5,533 nt of DNA from JBHJHK01 sp050330975 (GCA_050330975.1 JBHJHK010000346.1:1-5533); one strand, 5' to 3'; positions 1 to 5,533 are shown, counted from the stretch's first letter. Made by a program: numbers and translations. Notes: generated by a model not told the origin, from the letters alone.

Positions 1-473
1 GGGGCGTTGATGAGCCCCTGGGTGGTGGAGACGTAGCTGGCCAAGCGCAGTTCGAGATTGGTGCGGGCCCCGTCGGCGATGGCGGTGAGTTCGTCGTATT
101 GCTCGATCTCTTGCTGGCGCTGGAGGGTGGTTTGAAAGGGATCAAAGGTGATGGGATCGTCGCTGACCAGCCCGGCCATGAGGTCCCGGAGTTCCCCAGG
201 GCTGAGTCTGGCCTCGTGGCGCCCGGCGGTCTTGAGAAACCCCGCCACATCCACCACCACTCGACCGTCGGGATACACTTGCAAGGTGGTGGTGGTGTCG
301 TCCCCCGCCAACTCCGCTGGGGTGTAGCTATAGGTCACCACGGCGGTTAGGGCATCGGTGGGTAAGGTGAAATCGGTGGGAAACTCGGCGGTGACGTCTT
401 GGGTTTGTCCAGCGGGGATGAAGCCCATGGCCAAAGCCAAGGCGACGGCCGGTGCAAAGCGGCGTAGAAGCAT
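1..473 (-). CDS. Exported protein of unknown function, N-terminal part (cut by window edge)
   Basis: An uninterrupted frame runs from ATG at 473 off the left edge, about 157 codons with no stop. The start is supported by GAGG at 486-483, 9 nt upstream, and by a signal peptide directly after it: MLLRR followed by the hydrophobic stretch FAPAVALALAMGFIPA (residues 6-21), then a polar region (GQTQDVTAEF). No lipobox cysteine follows, so the product should be periplasmic, secreted or surface-bound rather than a lipoprotein. The mature part holds a Thr-rich stretch and a beta-like segment LQVYPDGRVVVDVAGF (about residues 64-79), then LSPGELRDLMAGL (about 90-102), then a charged, probably helical stretch QRQQEIEQYDEL. 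I do not recognise the family. The gene lies 154 nt beyond the transporter operon on the same strand, with no overlap, and may have its own promoter. Base composition and codon choice match the neighbours. Existence is well supported; function is unknown. Confidence 0.75.
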   Translation of the reverse strand, partial: MLLRRFAPAVALALAMGFIPAGQTQDVTAEFPTDFTLPTDALTAVVTYSYTPAELAGDDTTTTLQVYPDGRVVVDVAGFLKTAGRHEARLSPGELRDLMAGLVSDDPITFDPFQTTLQRQQEIEQYDELTAIADGARTNLELRLASYVSTTQGLINA

Positions 474-482
474 GGGTAGTTG

Positions 483-486
483 CCTC
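483..486 (-). promoter_or_regulatory. Ribosome binding site of the exported-protein gene
   Basis: GAGG lies 9 nt before the ATG at 473. It is short and slightly distant. It supports this ATG over an upstream ATG at 491, which is in another frame and encodes a peptide with no signal sequence. Confidence 0.4.
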
Positions 487-516
487 GTCCATTAGAAGAA
501 TAATTCGCCATCCCTC

Positions 517-539
517 ACTCGCTTTTTTGCAAAGCGAGT
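517..539. other. Perfect 9-bp hairpin in the gap between operon and downstream gene
   Basis: ACTCGCTTT (517-525) and AAAGCGAGT (531-539) are exact reverse complements around a 5-nt loop. The element sits in the 154-nt gap (474-627) between the end of the second permease and the next gene on the same strand. The position suits an operon-end terminator or 3'-end stabilising stem. However, neither strand has a run of T after the stem, so it is not a canonical intrinsic terminator. It could also be a protein-binding palindrome or a leader structure of the downstream gene. I found no convincing -35/-10 pair in the rest of the gap. Confidence 0.45.
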
Positions 540-627
540 CCAAACTTTGTCCAATGTTAACAATTCGCTCCATATCGGGGCAATGGCGCTACCGGCGGTC
601 TTGCAAGTGAAATGGTGCCGTTGCCTT

Positions 628-1602
628 TCAACGATCTTTGCTGTAGGGAACGCCCAGGGCGGCGGGGGGGTGGGCGCGGCCGAAAACCCCCGCCAACAAC
701 ACCACGGTCAATACATAGGGCAAAGCCTGGATGAATTGCACGGGCACCGAACCGATCCCGGGCAATACCGCCCCCTGGAAGCGGACGGCGCTGGCATCCA
801 AGACGCCAAATAACAAACAGGTTCCCAAGGCCGTCACCGGGCGCCATTGGGCGAAGATCATGGCCGCCAGGGCCATGTAGCCCCTGCCCGCCGTCATGTC
901 GGGGATGAAGCCGGCGTTTTGGGCCACGGATAAATAGCATCCCGCGGCGCCACACAGGGCGCTGCAGGCCAATACCGCCCCATAGCGCAGCCTTGTCACC
1001 GACAGCCCCGCAGTGTCCACCGCGGCGGGATTTTCCCCCACGGCCCGCAGGTAAAGGCCAAAGCGGCTTTTGAACAACAGCCACCACACCACGGCGGCGG
1101 TCAGCAACGCCCCGTACACCAAGGCGTTGTGGCCGCTGATGAGTTCCCGGTAGACAATGCCCAGGAAAGGAACGCCCTCCAGGACGTCGACCCCGGGCCA
1201 AGTGAGGGCCTGGAAGCGGGCGTCCACCTCGAGGGCTGGTGTCTGTCCCCCCCGCTGATACCACGCCATACCCAAGGTGGCCGTGAGGCCCGCGGCGAGC
1301 AAGTTGATGGCCATGCCGCTCACCACCTGGCTGCCCCGTTGGCTGATGCAGGCAAAGGCGTGGACCAACCCCAAGGCCATGGCGGCTACCACCCCCGCCC
1401 CCAAGGCCAGCAGGGGATTGCCGGTGTGGGTGGCCACCACGGCGGCGGCAAAGGCGCTGGCTAGCATCTTGCCCTCCAAGCCGATATCGATCACCCCGGC
1501 CCGCTCCGACAAAAGCCCACCTAGGGCTGCGAAGATCAAGGGCGTCGCCAAGCGCAGGGCGGAGTCGACCACCAATAAGGTGGTGAGTAGGACGTCGTTC
1601 AC
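628..1602 (-). CDS. ABC transporter permease, BMP/nucleoside type, second permease (YufQ/NupQ-like)
   Basis: This is an inner-membrane permease subunit that pairs with the preceding permease to form the translocation path of a BMP-type ABC importer. From GTG at 1602 it has 324 residues, a usual family length. Family signatures are visible in order: SERAGVIDIGLEGKML (residues 32-47), QVVSGMAINLLAAG (92-105), the ATPase-contacting loop GLYLRAVGENPAAVDTAG (182-199), GRGYMALAAMIF, and the ending LPYVLTVVLLAG...GVPYSKDR. Between these are many hydrophobic stretches suited to about eight or more membrane helices. I chose GTG 1602 over the upstream ATG at 1686 because family similarity begins here, GGGGGA lies 8 nt upstream, and the GTG overlaps by 4 nt the TGA that would end the preceding permease if its internal TAG were read through. 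The gene itself looks intact. Its expression may be affected by the premature stop upstream, which leaves 95 untranslated bases before its start. Confidence 0.93.
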   Translation of the reverse strand: MNDVLLTTLLVVDSALRLATPLIFAALGGLLSERAGVIDIGLEGKMLASAFAAAVVATHTGNPLLALGAGVVAAMALGLVHAFACISQRGSQVVSGMAINLLAAGLTATLGMAWYQRGGQTPALEVDARFQALTWPGVDVLEGVPFLGIVYRELISGHNALVYGALLTAAVVWWLLFKSRFGLYLRAVGENPAAVDTAGLSVTRLRYGAVLACSALCGAAGCYLSVAQNAGFIPDMTAGRGYMALAAMIFAQWRPVTALGTCLLFGVLDASAVRFQGAVLPGIGSVPVQFIQALPYVLTVVLLAGVFGRAHPPAALGVPYSKDR

Positions 1603-1700
1603 GGCGTCGATCCCCCAGGGATACCCCCAGAGCGGCTGGGTATCAACGCCGCCAAGGGATAAAAAAGCCGCTCCAAAGCGCCGCAAAACAGCACCACCTA
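1599..1700 (-). pseudogene. Severed C-terminal tail of the first permease, beyond the in-frame TAG
   Basis: After TAG (1700-1698) the permease frame stays open for 32 codons and ends at TGA 1601-1599. The first residues, VVLFCGALERLF, are hydrophobic and continue the family's usual C-terminal helix; PLAALIPSRSGG follows. The terminal TGA shares 4 nt with the GTG start of the next permease, the same junction form used elsewhere in this operon. One base change (TTG to TAG) would account for the interruption if the ancestral residue was leucine, as I recall for the family. With the TAG taken as real, this stretch is untranslated spacer between the two permease genes. Confidence 0.7.
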
Positions 1701-2714
1701 ACCCTGGATGGCCACCACCAGCTCCGGGGTCACCGTGGGCATTTCAAACACCAGCTCCGTACCCCCCTGGTAGAGCACCCCGAACAACAGGCTCGCCAGG
1801 ACGATACCCAGGGGGTGATTGCGACCCATGAGGGCCACGGCGATGCCGGTGAAACCACTGCCAGCGGGGAAATCCAGCAGCAGCCGGTGCTGGACCCCGA
1901 GGATTTCGTTGACCCCCACCAATCCCGCCAACGCCCCCGACAGCAGCATGGCCGCGACGATCACCCTGGGGGGGGCGATGCCGGCGTAGCGGGCCGCCTG
2001 CCCTCCCTGACCCACGGTGCGCAGGGCGTAGCCCCAGCGGGTGTGCCAGATGAACAGCCATACCCCCACACAGCAGCCCAACGCCAAGGGCAACGCCAAA
2101 TTCACCGGGGAGGGCTCCAGGGGAAGCCCCATGGGTGCCAGGAGTTGGTGGAGGGTGGGCAACCAGGCGGACTCGGCCAAAGGTCGGGTCTCCGGCGACA
2201 TGCTCAGGGGCGCCCGCAGCACGTTGACCAGCAAATACACCATGAGGGCCGCGGCGATAAAGTTGAACATGATGGTGGTGATGACGATGTGGCTGCCCCG
2301 CCAGGCTTGGAGGTAGGCGGGTATAAAGGCCCAGGCGGCGCCGAACAAAGCCCCGGCCATGAGGCCTAGGGGGAAGATGCCCCACCAGGGCCAGTGGGCG
2401 TCCAAGGCCAAGGCCACCAGGGCCACCCCCAAGCCCCCCAAGTAGGCTTGACCCTCGCCGCCGATGTTGAAGAGTCCAGCGTGGAAGGCCACCGCCACGG
2501 CGAGGCCGGTGAAGATGAAGTTAGTGGTGTAGTACAAGGTGTAGCCCACGGCCTCGCTGTAGCCAAAGGCCCCGGTGAAGATCAACCCCATGGCCCGCCA
2601 GGGGCTCTCGCCGATGATCAACACCACCAAGGCGGCGACGGCAAAGGCCGTCAACACCTGGAGCACAGGCAAAAGACCGTAGCGCACCCAGGGGGCTGGC
2701 AGCGCCGCCGTCAT
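1698..2714 (-). CDS. ABC transporter permease, BMP/nucleoside type, first permease (YufP/NupP-like), truncated by an in-frame TAG
   Basis: This is an inner-membrane permease subunit of the importer. The ATG at 2714 is well supported: GGAGGAGG ends 4 nt upstream, and the ATG overlaps the ATPase stop by 4 nt (ATGA). As written, the product is 338 residues. It shows a first membrane helix at about residues 14-34, the family motif FNIGGEGQ (82-89), the ATPase-contacting loop ALRTVGQGGQAARYAGI, and the late motif GSGFTGIAVALMGRNHPLG followed by LFGVLYQGG. It ends abruptly at ELVVAIQG, in the middle of what should be the last membrane helix. Family members, from memory, continue as QGLVILF. Here the codon after QG is TAG, and the frame goes on as VVLFCGALERLF to a TGA at 1601-1599, giving 371 residues if read through. 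The family call is firm. Whether the product is really truncated is open: nonsense mutation, sequence error or readthrough. Confidence 0.9.
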   Translation of the reverse strand: MTAALPAPWVRYGLLPVLQVLTAFAVAALVVLIIGESPWRAMGLIFTGAFGYSEAVGYTLYYTTNFIFTGLAVAVAFHAGLFNIGGEGQAYLGGLGVALVALALDAHWPWWGIFPLGLMAGALFGAAWAFIPAYLQAWRGSHIVITTIMFNFIAAALMVYLLVNVLRAPLSMSPETRPLAESAWLPTLHQLLAPMGLPLEPSPVNLALPLALGCCVGVWLFIWHTRWGYALRTVGQGGQAARYAGIAPPRVIVAAMLLSGALAGLVGVNEILGVQHRLLLDFPAGSGFTGIAVALMGRNHPLGIVLASLLFGVLYQGGTELVFEMPTVTPELVVAIQG

Positions 2715-4306
2715 GTGGCCTCCTCCGCCCCGGAGGGAGAGCTCCTGGCACCGGCCATCATCAAGCCGAGTTTGGCTTCGTCGAAGTTGGCAGCGGCCAG
2801 TTCCCCCTGGAGGGTGCCGGCACACATCACCAAGATGCGGTCACACAATGCCTTGATCTCGTCGAGTTCCACCGACACCAGCAAGATGGCGGTACCCCGG
2901 TCCCGCAATGCCAGGAGCTGGCGGTGAATGATCTCCACAGCGCCGATGTCCACCCCCCGGGTGGGTTGGCCCACCAACAACACTGCGGGCCGGCGCTGGA
3001 GCTCCCGGGCCAGGACCAGTTTTTGCTGGTTGCCGCCGGAAAACAGCGCCGTGCGCAGTTGGGGATTGCGGGGGCGGGTGTCGAATTGCTCCATCTGAAG
3101 CCGGCAGTCGGCCGCCACTTGGTCGCGGTGGAGGAGGACCAGGCCGTTGTAGCGGGCCTCGTCTTGATAGCCCAACAACGCCGACTCGGCGGCGGCAAAG
3201 GCCGGTACCAAGCCCGCCTGGAGGCGGTCTTCGGGGATGTGGGCGGCGTGGGCACGGCGCAGTTTTTGGCCGTCCCAGGGGGTGTGGGGGGTGAGGTGCT
3301 GGCCGTTGATCACCACTTCTCCCGCCGCCAAGGGTCGCATCCCGGCCAACGCCTCGAGGAGTTCGCTTTGGCCGTTGCCGGCCACCCCGGCGATGCCGAC
3401 GATTTCGCTCTGGTTCACCTGAAAACTCACGTCCTCGACGGCCAAACCGCCCCCCTCCCGGGCCACCGATACCCCTGCCACCACCAACGGCGGGGTGTCC
3501 CCTCGAGGGGGCGCGGGGGCTTTGCGCTCCAGCTGAAAAGCCACCGGGCGTCCCACCATGGCCTGGGCCAGGGTGGTGGGGTCGGTGGCGGTGGTGGGGT
3601 AGTGGGCCACCATGCGCCCCTGGCGGATCACCGAGACCCGGTCGGTCACCGCCATGATCTCCTTGAGCTTGTGGGTGATGAGCAACACCGTCACCCCCTT
3701 GTCCTTGAGGGTGGCCAAGACGGCGAACAGCTGGTCGGTTTCCTGGGGCGTCAACACCGCCGTGGGTTCGTCGAGGATCAAAAGCCTGGCGCTGCGGTAC
3801 AGCGCCTTGAGAATCTCCACCCGCTGACGCTGGCCCACGGACAATTGTCCCACCACGGCGTCGGGGTCGACGGCCAAACCCAATTCGTCGGCCAGCGCCC
3901 GCAACTGACGGCGGGCTTGGCCAAGGGCCCGCCTCAAGGAGCCCCTGCCTTGGCCCAGCACGGCATTTTCCACCACCGTCAGGGTGTCCACCAGCATAAA
4001 GTGCTGGTGGACCATCCCCACCCCGGCGGCGATGGCATCTTTGGGGGATTTGAACCGCACCGTTTGGCCGAACAGCCCCACGGTGCCCCGATCGGGGGCG
4101 TGGTAGCCGTAGAGGATGGCCATGAGGGTGGATTTGCCGGCGCCGTTTTCCCCGACGATGCCGTGGATGGTGTGGGCCGCCACTGCCAGATCGACCCCGG
4201 CATTGGCGGTCACAGGGCCGAAGTACTTGTGGATATCCACCAGTTCCACCGCCAGCTGGGTCTGCGCTGGCGGCTGGGGGGGAGGGGATGACGCCAAACC
4301 ACTCAC
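2711..4306 (-). CDS. ABC transporter ATP-binding protein with two nucleotide-binding domains (YufO/NupO-like)
   Basis: This cytoplasmic ATPase powers the importer; both nucleotide-binding domains are on one chain, as in the sugar/nucleoside group. From GTG 4306 it has 531 residues, close to the usual 510-530. Domain 1 is canonical: Walker A GENGAGKST (52-60), Q-loop VHQHF (99-103), signature LSVGQRQRVEI (155-165), Walker B LLILDEP (175-181), and H-loop ITHKL with His212. Domain 2 is degenerate in the way normal for this group: GVAGNGQSE (307-315) replaces Walker A, signature FSGGNQQK (422-429) is kept, LLVGQPTRGVD (443-453) has Gln where the catalytic Glu would be, and VSVELDE (477-483) has no switch His. 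Probably only one ATP site is fully catalytic. GTG 4306 overlaps the binding-protein stop by 4 nt (GTGA), implying translational coupling, though no clear Shine-Dalgarno is seen. Residues 3-17 form a Pro/Gln-rich tail. TTG 4297 or GTG 4249 are alternative starts. The frame extends upstream to 4732 only as a shadow. Confidence 0.95.
   Translation of the reverse strand: MSGLASSPPPQPPAQTQLAVELVDIHKYFGPVTANAGVDLAVAAHTIHGIVGENGAGKSTLMAILYGYHAPDRGTVGLFGQTVRFKSPKDAIAAGVGMVHQHFMLVDTLTVVENAVLGQGRGSLRRALGQARRQLRALADELGLAVDPDAVVGQLSVGQRQRVEILKALYRSARLLILDEPTAVLTPQETDQLFAVLATLKDKGVTVLLITHKLKEIMAVTDRVSVIRQGRMVAHYPTTATDPTTLAQAMVGRPVAFQLERKAPAPPRGDTPPLVVAGVSVAREGGGLAVEDVSFQVNQSEIVGIAGVAGNGQSELLEALAGMRPLAAGEVVINGQHLTPHTPWDGQKLRRAHAAHIPEDRLQAGLVPAFAAAESALLGYQDEARYNGLVLLHRDQVAADCRLQMEQFDTRPRNPQLRTALFSGGNQQKLVLARELQRRPAVLLVGQPTRGVDIGAVEIIHRQLLALRDRGTAILLVSVELDEIKALCDRILVMCAGTLQGELAAANFDEAKLGLMMAGARSSPSGAEEAT
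2719..2726 (-). promoter_or_regulatory. Strong Shine-Dalgarno site for the first permease
   Basis: GGAGGAGG lies inside the last codons of the ATPase gene, ending 4 nt before the ATG at 2714. It is the best ribosome-binding sequence in the operon and fixes this start over the longer upstream frame that begins at 2825. Confidence 0.7.
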
Positions 4307-5319
4307 ACCGGGCAGCGGTTGTCGCTCATATAATCGTGGACTTCGATGACCCCATCGACGATCTGCTGCTCCAGGGTGCTGGCCCCCTCCTCCATGGTCG
4401 GGGTGATGAGGTCGCGGTTGTGTTCGTCCAACGCCCAACTCACCCCGTCTTCGGCCAGACCCAAGATCTCCACCCCCGGGGTCCAGGTGCCGTCGAGGCC
4501 GGCCTGGAAGCTCTTGCGGACCGCCACGTCCACCCGCTTCACCATGGAGGTGAGCATGGTGCCCGGGTGGAGGTGGTTTTGGTTGGAGTCCACCCCGATG
4601 GCCAGCAGGCCCTGGTCGGCGGCGGCTTGGTAGACCCCGAGACCCGTGGCCCCGGCGGCGGCGTAGACCACATCGGCTCCCCGGTCGAACTGGCTGCGGG
4701 CCAACTCCCCCCCCTTGGCGCGGTCGTTCCATGCGGCAGGGGTCGTACCCGTCATATTCTGCAGGACTTGGATGTCGGGATTGATGTGTTTGGCCCCCTG
4801 GACGTAGCCACAGGCAAAGCGGCGAATCAGGGGAATATCCATCCCCCCCACAAAGCCGATGGTGTTGGTGGATGATGCCATGGCCGCCAGGGCGCCGACG
4901 ATAAACGACCCCTCGTGCTCTTTGAAAACCACCGATTTGACGTTGGGGGCTTCCACCACCATGTCGATGAGGGTAAAGCGGGTATCGGCAAAGCGGGGGG
5001 CGACGGTTTGCACCGCCGGGGCCTGGGCGAAACCCACCGACACGATGGGGTCGGCCCCCCGCTGGGCCAACCGCCGCAGGCCCTGTTCCCGTTGGGCGGG
5101 GTTTTGGACCTCGAACTCCCGGTAGCGAACCCCCGTTTCCTGGCGAAAGTGCTCGGCGCCCCGGTAGGCCGCTTCGTTGAAGGACTTATCGAATTTGCCC
5201 CCCAGATCGAACACCAGGGCCGGGGTGTAGTCGGCGGCGTGGCCAACGACGGGGAACCCAGCAAAGGCCGAGGCGAGGATGAGGGCTTGGGACCAAATCC
5301 GGATGTGTGGTTTAATCAC
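4303..5319 (-). CDS. Periplasmic solute-binding protein of the BMP/PnrA family (probable purine nucleoside binder)
   Basis: This is the substrate-capturing subunit of the importer. From GTG 5319 it has 338 residues, with a Sec signal peptide (WSQALILASAFAGFPVVGHA, residues 9-28) probably cleaved near GHA-AD. There is no lipobox Cys, so it should be soluble in the periplasm of a Gram-negative cell. Family signatures: DLGGKFDKSFNEAAYRGAEH (38-57), where the FDKSFN region supplies ligand contacts in PnrA-type proteins; FKEHEGSFIVG (132-142); GFVGGMDIPLIRRFACGY (155-172); TTPAAWND (192-199); VYAAAGATGLGV (218-229); and IGVDSNQNHLHPG (241-253). GTG 5319 is preferred over ATG 5379: AGGAAAG (5329-5323) sits 3 nt upstream, the signal peptide follows directly, and the ATG lies inside the candidate -10 box. 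It is the first gene of a four-gene operon, and its TGA overlaps the ATPase start. Cys170 and Cys336 are the only cysteines. Family is certain; nucleoside specificity is inferred from characterised relatives. Confidence 0.94.
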   Translation of the reverse strand: MIKPHIRIWSQALILASAFAGFPVVGHAADYTPALVFDLGGKFDKSFNEAAYRGAEHFRQETGVRYREFEVQNPAQREQGLRRLAQRGADPIVSVGFAQAPAVQTVAPRFADTRFTLIDMVVEAPNVKSVVFKEHEGSFIVGALAAMASSTNTIGFVGGMDIPLIRRFACGYVQGAKHINPDIQVLQNMTGTTPAAWNDRAKGGELARSQFDRGADVVYAAAGATGLGVYQAAADQGLLAIGVDSNQNHLHPGTMLTSMVKRVDVAVRKSFQAGLDGTWTPGVEILGLAEDGVSWALDEHNRDLITPTMEEGASTLEQQIVDGVIEVHDYMSDNRCPV

Positions 5320-5322
5320 GGG

Positions 5323-5329
5323 CTTTCCT
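5323..5329 (-). promoter_or_regulatory. Ribosome binding site deciding the GTG start of the binding protein
   Basis: AGGAAAG lies 3 nt before GTG 5319; its AGGA core is 6-7 nt away. No comparable site precedes ATG 5379, so this element supports the shorter protein with a proper signal peptide. Confidence 0.6.
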
Positions 5330-5377
5330 GGCAAATGCAGTGGACGTTGAGGGCGGGCTCGGGGACAGTTGGGCCCC

Positions 5378-5406
5378 ATTGTAGCAGCCGAGCCCTCACC
5401 TGTAGG
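5378..5406 (-). promoter_or_regulatory. Candidate promoter of the transporter operon (extended -10)
   Basis: TACAAT at 5383-5378, preceded by TGC, forms an extended -10 box of the sigma70 type. A 17-nt spacer separates it from CCTACA (5406-5401), a poor -35 match (3 of 6), as is tolerated with an extended -10. Transcription would begin near 5371 and give a leader of about 50 nt before GTG 5319. Eight-base inverted repeats CCGAGCCC / GGGCTCGG (5388-5395 and 5355-5362) flank the -10 box and could be an operator. This is prediction from sequence only. Confidence 0.4.
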
Positions 5407-5450
5407 ATAGGATGCCGCCTTGCCCTGCTGGCCCCAATTAGCCGCGCCAA

Positions 5451-5533
5451 TGTGGGGGGGCCCCTGGGGGCGCGGGGGGGGGCCGGCGGCGGCCGGGCGC
5501 GGCGCGGGGGGCGGGGGGGCGCGGGGGGGGGGG
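5451..5533. other. Low-complexity G/C tract at window end, probable sequencing/assembly artefact
   Basis: The last A is at 5450 and the last T at 5465; the remaining 68 bases contain only G and C, dominated by long G runs that end in eleven G. The preceding sequence has ordinary mixed composition. The abrupt change at a sequence end is typical of poly-G read tails or a poorly resolved contig end, not of coding or regulatory DNA. No gene is called here. Confidence 0.65.

Noticed and set aside
328..573. Short minus-strand frame of 81 codons across the intergenic gap
   Set aside because: It covers the hairpin and overlaps the left-end gene in a different frame. It has no ribosome site or recognisable product, while the frame starting at 473 has a signal peptide.
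557..1264. 235-codon minus-strand frame overlapping the second permease
   Set aside because: Wrong frame of a clear permease. The product is Arg/Gly/Pro-rich and lacks membrane helices or family motifs.
2711..3390. Degenerate second nucleotide-binding domain (no Walker A Lys, Gln for Glu, no switch His) as evidence of decay
   Set aside because: These substitutions are normal for the second domain in this ATPase group and do not indicate a damaged gene.
2924..4291. 455-codon open frame on the plus strand, antisense to the ATPase
   Set aside because: It is the mirror of a strongly conserved ATPase in GC-rich DNA. Its translation is rich in Gly, His and Gln, with no recognisable domain.
4307..4732. 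Upstream extension of the ATPase frame to ATG 4732
   Set aside because: This stretch lies inside the binding-protein gene. Its translation is Pro/Arg/Gly-rich noise, and family similarity starts only after GTG 4306.
5320..5379. ATG 5379 as the start of the binding protein
   Set aside because: It would put 20 Pro/Arg-rich residues before the signal peptide, has no ribosome site, and overlaps the candidate -10 box. GTG 5319 has AGGAAAG upstream.
5320..5450. Possible purine riboswitch in the operon leader
   Set aside because: The predicted leader is only about 50 nt, and I see no purine-riboswitch core sequence or three-way junction in it.
1..5533. CRISPR array, insertion sequence, tRNA or rRNA gene
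   Set aside because: I found no spaced repeats, transposase motifs, terminal inverted repeats or tRNA-like segments on either strand.

Overview
This window looks like a contig or contig fragment from a GC-rich Gram-negative bacterium, probably a proteobacterium. Two things suggest this. The solute-binding protein has an ordinary Sec signal peptide and no lipobox cysteine, so it should be a free periplasmic protein. Its internal wording (PLIRRFACGY, TTPAAWND, GVDSNQN) is, from memory, that of proteobacterial members of the BMP family. I cannot assign a genus. All real genes lie on the minus strand; the plus strand has only antisense shadow frames.

Layout, in transcription order (right to left). 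5533-5451 is an almost pure G/C tract that looks like a sequencing or assembly artefact at a contig end. 5450-5320 is the upstream region, with a candidate extended -10 promoter. 5319-4303 encodes a periplasmic BMP-family solute-binding protein. 4306-2711 encodes a double-domain ABC ATPase. 2714-1698 encodes a first permease, which appears to be cut short by an in-frame TAG. 1602-628 encodes a second permease. 627-474 is a 154-base gap containing a perfect hairpin. 473-1 is the 5' part of a gene for an exported protein that I do not recognise.

The four central genes form one complete ABC importer of the BMP / NupNOPQ (YufNOPQ) / PnrABCDE type: binding protein, tandem ATPase and two different permeases. 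Characterised members take up purine nucleosides, so nucleoside or nucleobase uptake is the likely function. The exact substrate is inferred from family only.

The most notable observation concerns the first permease. It stops at TAG (1700-1698) inside the family's conserved C-terminal ...QG-x-VVLF segment. The same frame then continues for 32 family-like codons to a TGA at 1601-1599. That TGA overlaps the GTG start of the second permease by 4 nt, and the other two junctions of the operon have the same 4-nt overlap. The gene therefore carries a recent nonsense mutation, a sequencing or assembly error, or a readthrough site. I found no new type of biological system; apart from this lesion and the unknown left-end gene, the window is a conventional transporter operon.
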